Assembly (NCBI GenBank): GCA_032622095.1
Contig: CP136065.1
Location: 39,375,503 to 39,439,502 of the forward strand
Direction of reading: 5' to 3'
From: Siphonodentalium dalli
Taxonomy: Eukaryota; Mollusca; Scaphopoda; Gadilida; Siphonodentaliidae
DNA length: 64,000 nt
In this document: piece after piece, positions 58,173 through 64,000 of the stretch
Layout of the letters: each line of letters starts with the position of its first letter
Position numbering within the stretch: the stretch's first letter is position 1
Position numbers and translations under genes: made by a program
Notes under the pieces: model-generated
The model's input: the letters and a program-made list of their open reading frames with translations, nothing else
Told to the model about the DNA's origin: nothing
The model's database searches: none

Positions 58173-59666
58173 TTACAGCTGACCCACGTATGATGTGATA
58201 GAGTCGTTCATCCCATTTGAAACCACGAAGCACATCCTGGCAGGGTTGACACATATTCCGACGGGATTGGTCACTGCTATGACTGAACGACGGCGTTTTC
58301 CATCGCGACTCAGTTCCATCACTTGATTACTGAAGTAGTTGCAAACGTAAATGTTGTCGCCGAACACACACACGCCGATCGGATGAAACCCGCCAAACGG
58401 TACCGTGCTGAGATGTGTCGCGAGATCCGGGGACAACACTACCACCTGATGTGCTGTATAATCCGTCACAAAGACGGCATCGGCCTCCGGAGACACAGCC
58501 ACGCCCCATGGCTGTTTGAATGCGTGTGTCGACTGAGCAATAACGTCACCACTCGTTGTCAGAGCACGCACGCAATGATCGTCGGGACATGCAACAACTA
58601 ATCTGTCAGCAACAGAGCCGATACCTAAACATCCTCCGGATACAGTAAACGATGTTTGGTGACTAAGATCTGATGTTAGATACACCGATATCTGACTTTG
58701 TACCGTGTGTGATACGTATATACGATCATTACGATGATAGATACCAGTCGGTAGAGAATTGATCGTGAGGGAGACAGACTTGGTGATTTTACCTTTATGG
58801 GTTACGGACATGAGCCTGTTCACATTCCATGATGCAATAATCATATCTGACTCAGGACTTTTGTTGATGAACGCCATTACCGAGCAAGTTCCTCCGCAGG
58901 AAAAATCGAATTCCTTTACGAATTGACCGATAGGGTTCTGACTAATAGCAATATCACACGAATCATTCAAAATATGTTCTACAGAATCCAAAACTCCTGT
59001 ATTGATGACGGCCTCGTAATCTATCGGCGATAACTTTTCAAAATCGCTGAGCAGACTCTTTGAATTGGATATAGATTGATGCAGCTTGATCGAACGCTTG
59101 TTAAGAGCCTCAGCCCTTTTTGGAGCAGATACTTCTGAAGTAGCCTGTGCATCGACAGGAACGTCCTCTCCTCTGGGGTTTATTGCCGCCCCTTCACATG
59201 AACGTGATTCCGCCTCTTTTTCTGGTAACAGTTCTACTTGTCTGTCTCTTTTAAGTTCGGACAGAACGTTTACTATCTTATCTACGCTCCGTGCTGATAA
59301 CTTATGCTTTGACATAACATCTCTAACGCGATTGAGTATTTTCTGCTCGCAGTTATCGACGATCTGTCGAACCTCAGAAAATAATTTCTGAACCTCCGTC
59401 ATCATATCCTTCTCTCTTCCATCCTGTTTGGTCAGCCAACCGGGAACAGATTCCTGCTTCTTGTTTGCTTCCGAGAATAATTTATCAAGATCTGATTCGA
59501 ATTGTTGGACATCCGCTTCCATTTTTGCTATCGCCTTCGACAGATCTTCGAGTTGACATTTTGGATATGCAACTGCATGGCACGAGGCACAGCATGGTAT
59601 AGCGTGGGTGTCACAGAATGAATCAATAGGTTGTGGGTGCAGCTCACAAAATTCGGCGGCCGACAT
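58173..59666 (-). CDS. RING-less B-box/NHL (TRIM-like) protein, copy 3
   Basis: This 497-residue paralogue has the same layout as copy 2. The B-box-like site keeps C18 (SFCDTHAIPCC) and, like the others, Tyr34. The helical part has scattered substitutions (KAIAK, KDMMTEVQK, RQIVDNCEQ). The linker CEGAAINPRGED is retained, and six NHL-like blades follow. Blades 2-4 resemble copy 2 (QSQISVYL, DDHCVRAL, PWGVAVSPEADAVF), while blade 6 resembles copy 1 (NPARMCF, PVG). Its probable acceptor AG is at 59674-59675. The presumed intron upstream is occupied by the giant 31-32-bp minisatellite, which may affect its expression. Confidence 0.92.
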   Translation of the reverse strand: MSAAEFCELHPQPIDSFCDTHAIPCCASCHAVAYPKCQLEDLSKAIAKMEADVQQFESDLDKLFSEANKKQESVPGWLTKQDGREKDMMTEVQKLFSEVRQIVDNCEQKILNRVRDVMSKHKLSARSVDKIVNVLSELKRDRQVELLPEKEAESRSCEGAAINPRGEDVPVDAQATSEVSAPKRAEALNKRSIKLHQSISNSKSLLSDFEKLSPIDYEAVINTGVLDSVEHILNDSCDIAISQNPIGQFVKEFDFSCGGTCSVMAFINKSPESDMIIASWNVNRLMSVTHKGKITKSVSLTINSLPTGIYHRNDRIYVSHTVQSQISVYLTSDLSHQTSFTVSGGCLGIGSVADRLVVACPDDHCVRALTTSGDVIAQSTHAFKQPWGVAVSPEADAVFVTDYTAHQVVVLSPDLATHLSTVPFGGFHPIGVCVFGDNIYVCNYFSNQVMELSRDGKRRRSVIAVTNPVGICVNPARMCFVVSNGMNDSITSYVGQL

Positions 59667-59690
59667 GATTTATCTGAAAATGAAAACATA
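59667..59690 (-). promoter_or_regulatory. Probable 3' splice site upstream of TRIM copy 3
   Basis: On the minus strand a T-rich tract (GTTTTCATTTTCAG) precedes ATAAATC and the ATG, with the in-frame TAA conserved. The tract differs from copies 1 and 2, but the AG and leader do not. Confidence 0.5.
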
Positions 59691-59757
59691 TCAGTATGTT
59701 CTTGTCAACAATTGCCATTTCACCCACACGTACAAAGTAAGATATATAGAGGCTCCC

Positions 59758-62700
59758 CAACGAGTTGTGTTGGGTATGAGATTTTATGAATTGAGTTATG
59801 TTGGGTAAGAGATTTTATGAATCGAGTTATGTTGGATATGAGATTTTATGAATCGAGTTATGTTGGGGTATGATATTTTATTAATCGAGTTATGTTGGAT
59901 ATGAGATTTTATGAATCGAGTTATGTTGGGATATGAGATTTTATGAATCGAGTTATGTTGGGGTATGATATTTTATGAATCGAGTTATGTTGGGTATGAG
60001 ATTTTATGAATCGAGTTACGTCGGGTATGAGATTTTATGAATCGAGTTATGTTGGGTATGAGATTTTATGAATCGAGGTATGTTGGGTGTGAGATTTTAT
60101 GAATCGAGGTATGTTGCTATGAGATTTTATGAATTGAGTTATGTTGGGTAAGAGATTTTATGAATCGAGTTATGTTGGATATGAGATTTTATGAATCGAG
60201 TTATGTTGGGGTATGATATTTTATTAATCGAGTTATGTTGGATATGAGATTTTATGAATCGAGTTATGTTGGGATATGAGATTTTATGAATCGAGTTATG
60301 TTGGGTATGAGATTTTATGAATCGAGTTACGTTGGGTATGAGATTTTATGAATCGAGTTATGTTGGGTATGAGATTTTATGAATCGAGGTATGTTGGGTT
60401 ATGAGATTTTATGAATCGAGTTATGTTAGGGTATGAGATTTTATGAATCGAGTTATGTTAGGGTATGAGATTTTAGGAATCGAGTTATGTGGGGTATGAT
60501 ATTTTATGAATCGAGTTATGTTGGGATATGATATTTTATTAATCGAGTTATGTTAGGGAATGATATTTTATGAATTGAGTTATGTTGTGTAAGAGATTTT
60601 ATGAATTGAGTTATGTTGTGAAAGAGATTTTATGAATCGAGTTATGTTAGGGTATGAGATTTTATTAATCGAGTTATGTTAGGGTATGATATTTTATGAA
60701 TCGAGTTATGTTGGGTATGAGATTTTATGAATTGAGTTATGTTGTGTAAGAGATTTTATGAATCGAGTTATGTTGGGGCATGAGATTATATGAATCGAGT
60801 TATGTTGGGGCATGAGATTATATTAATCGAGTTATGTTGGTGTATGAGATTTTATGAATCGAGTTATGTTGGGGTATGATATTTTATGAATCGAGTTATG
60901 TTGGGATATGAGATTATATGTATTCGAGTTGTGTTGGGTTATGAGATTATATTAATCGAGTTATGAGATTTTATGAATCGAGTTATGTTGGGTATGAGAT
61001 TTTATGAATCGAGTTATGTTGGGTATGAGATTTTATTAATCGAGTTATGTTGGGGTATGATATTTTATGAATCGAGTTATGTTGGGTTATGAGATTTTAT
61101 GAATCGAGTTATGAGATTTTATGAATCGAGTTATGTTAGGGTATGAGATTATATTAATCAAGTTATGTTGGGGCATGATATTTTATGAATCGAGTTATGT
61201 TGGGGCATGAGATTTTATGAATCGAGTTATGAGATTTTATGAATCGAGTTATGTTAGGGTATGATATTTTATGAATCGAGTTATGTTAGGGTATGATATT
61301 TTATGAATCGAGTTATGTTAGGGTATGATATTATATGAATCGAGTTATGTTAGGGCATGATATTTTATGAATCGAGTTATGTTAGGGCATGATATTTTAT
61401 GAATCGAGTTATGTTGGGGCATGAGATTTTATGAATCGAGTTATGAGATTTTATGAATCGAGTTATGTTAGGGTATGATATTTTATGAATCGAGTCTTGT
61501 TAGGGTATGATATTTTATGAATCGAGTTATGTTAGGGTATGATATTATATGAATCGAGTTATGTTAGGGTATGATATTTTATGAATCGAGTTATGTTAGG
61601 GTATGAGATTATATTAATCGAGTTATGTTAGGGTATGATATTTTATGAATCGAGTTATGTTAGGGTATGATATTTTATGAATCGAGTTATGTTAGGGTAT
61701 GATATTTTATGAATCGAGTTATGTTAGGGTATGATATTTTATGAATCGAGTTATGTTGGGATATGAGATTATATGAATCGAGTTATGTTAGGGTATGATA
61801 TTTTATGAATCGAGTTATGTTGGGATATGAGATTATATGAATCGAGTTATGTTAGGGTATGATATTTTATGAATCGAGTTATGTTAGGGTATGATATATT
61901 ATGAATCGAGTTATGTTGGGGTATGAGATTTTATGAATTGAGTTATGTTGGGTATGATATTTTATGAATCGAGTTATGTTAGGGTATGATATTTTATGAA
62001 TCGAGTTATGTTAGGGTATGATATTTTATGAATCGAGTTATGTTAGGGTATGATATTTTATGAATCGAGTTATGTTGGGATATGAGATTATATGAATCGA
62101 GTTATGTTAGGGTATGATATTTTATGAATCGAGTTATGTTAGGGTATGATATATTATGAATCGAGTTATGTTGGGGTATGAGATTTTATGAATCGAGTTA
62201 TGTTAGGGTATGATATATTATGAATCGAGTTATGTTGTGATATGAGATTTTATGTATTCGAGTTGTGTTGGGGTATGAGATTATATTAATCGAGTTATGT
62301 TAGGGTATGATATTTTATGAATCGAGTTATGTTAGGGTATGATATTATATGAATCGAGTTATGTTAGGGCATGATATTTTATGAATCGAGTTATGTTAGG
62401 GCATGATATTTTATGAATCGAGTTATGTTGGGGCATGAGATTTTATGAATCGAGTTATGAGATTTTATGAATCGAGTTATGTTAGGGTATGATATTTTAT
62501 GAATCGAGTCTTGTTAGGGTATGATATTTTATGAATCGAGTTATGTTAGGGTATGATATTATATGAATCGAGTTATGTTAGGGTATGATATTTTATGAAT
62601 CGAGTTATGTTAGGGTATGAGATTATATTAATCGAGTTATGTTAGGGTATGATATTTTATGAATCGAGTTATGTTAGGGTATGATATTTTATGAATCGAG

Positions 62701-64000
62701 TTATGTTAGGGTATGATATTTTATGAATCGAGTTATGTTAGGGTATGATATTTTATGAATCGAGTTATGTTGGGATATGAGATTATATGAATCGAGTTAT
62801 GTTAGGGTATGATATTTTATGAATCGAGTTATGTTGGGATATGAGATTATATGAATCGAGTTATGTTAGGGTATGATATTTTATGAATCGAGTTATGTTA
62901 GGGTATGATATATTATGAATCGAGTTATGTTGGGGTATGAGATTTTATGAATTGAGTTATGTTGGGTATGATATTTTATGAATCGAGTTATGTTAGGGTA
63001 TGATATTTTATGAATCGAGTTATGTTAGGGTATGATATTTTATGAATCGAGTTATGTTAGGGTATGATATTTTATGAATCGAGTTATGTTGGGATATGAG
63101 ATTATATGAATCGAGTTATGTTAGGGTATGATATTTTATGAATCGAGTTATGTTAGGGTATGATATATTATGAATCGAGTTATGTTGGGGTATGAGATTT
63201 TATGAATCGAGTTATGTTAGGGTATGATATATTATGAATCGAGTTATGTTGTGATATGAGATTTTATGTATTCGAGTTGTGTTGGGGTATGAGATTATAT
63301 TAATCGAGTTATGTTAGGGTATGATATTTTATGAATCGAGTTATGTTAGGGTATGATATTTTATGAATCGAGTTATGTTAGGGTATGAGATTTTATGATT
63401 CGAGTTATGTTAGGGTATGAGATTTTATGAATCGAGTTATGTTGGGATATGAGATTATATTAATCGAGTTATGTTAGGGTATGATATTTTATGAATCGAG
63501 TTATGTTAGGGTATGATATTTTATGAATCGAGTTATGTTAGGGTATGAGATTTTTTGAATCGAGTTATGTTAGGGTATGAGATTTTATGAATCGAGTTAT
63601 GTTGGGGTATGAGATTTTATGAATCGAGTTATGTTAGGGTATGATATTTTATAAATCGAGTTATGTTAGGGTATGATATTTTATGAATCGAGTTATGTTG
63701 GGTATGAGATTTTATGAATCGAGTTATGTTGGGTATGATATTTTATGAATTGAGTTATGTTAGGGTATGATATTTTATGAATCGAGTTATGTTAGGGTAT
63801 GAGATTATATTAATCGAGTTATGTTAGGGTATGATATTTTATGAATCGAGTTATGTTAGGGTATGATATTATATGAATCGAGTTATGTTAGGGCATGATA
63901 TTTTATGAATCGAGTTATGTTGGGGCATGAGATTTTATGAATCGAGTTATGAGATTTTATGAATCGAGTTATGTTAGGGTATGATATTTTATGAATCGAG
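59758..64000. repeat. 31-32-bp minisatellite, about 130 copies, with higher-order repeats
   Basis: The unit is GAGTTATGTT then (A)GGGTATGAT then ATTTTATGAATC (31 or 32 bp), with 22-bp deletion variants (GAGTTATGAGATTTTATGAATC). It runs off the right edge. A block at 61280-62345 is repeated at 62294-63359 with an offset of exactly 1014 bp and no difference at the points I compared. An older 343-bp step is visible between 59791 and 60134. Units 1 and 2 have only about two copies at this site. Confidence 0.97.

Noticed and set aside
59758-64000. TTAGGG in each minisatellite unit as a telomere or subtelomere sign
   Set aside because: TTAGGG occurs once per 32 bp inside an unrelated unit, is GGGTAT-flanked, and is missing in many units (TTGGGG, TTGGGT). 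There is no uninterrupted hexamer tract.

Overview
The window is eukaryotic, AT-rich, intron-bearing invertebrate DNA, most likely from a bivalve or another lophotrochozoan. The basis is a family of tandem RING-less B-box/NHL (TRIM-like) genes, LINE remnants whose C-terminal CxxC...HxxxxC region resembles bivalve elements, many minisatellites, and dispersed repeats of a kind I associate with mollusc genomes (for example 'gggccataactct'). The phylum is an inference; no marker gene is present.

The only convincing intact protein-coding genes are three minus-strand paralogues of about 490-500 codons at 5880-7349, 25738-27240 and 58173-59666. Each has a short B-box-like zinc site, a long helical (coiled-coil) part, a charged linker, and a six-bladed NHL-like beta-propeller. 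A conserved acceptor-like AG lies 7 bases before the ATG, followed by an in-frame TAA, so the 5' UTR probably begins on a distant upstream exon and no RING can be joined in frame.

The genes sit in head-to-tail segmental duplications. Unit 1 (about 1411-19760) and unit 2 (about 20252-39730) each consist of three parts. Block A holds the TRIM gene and a 68-bp tandem array ending in a hairpin. Block B is non-coding. Block C holds a decayed Helitron-type PIF1 helicase and a conserved promoter-like island with IRF, NF-kB-like and TATA motifs. An orphan block C (42510-43745) precedes unit 3, whose block A is split by about 10.3 kb of repeat-rich DNA (46805-57147). Unit 3 then runs into a 31-32-bp minisatellite that fills the window to its right end.

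Because the units are paralogous, each acts as an empty-site control for insertions in the others. I can see a TTAA-flanked foldback MITE with a nested LINE in unit 1, and a 4.35-kb TIR element and a 0.56-kb hAT-like MITE in unit 2.

The most interesting signal is in the TRIM genes. The first ~235 codons of copies 1 and 2 are almost identical, while the NHL propellers differ strongly. The changes fall at matching positions of successive blades (the loops before the 'GV/GI' strand and after the 'VCN/VTDY/VSN' strand), and the copies form a mosaic in which different blades favour different pairings. This looks like an innate-immunity-type receptor or ligase family diversifying its propeller surface by recombination and selection. 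The innate-immune role is an inference.
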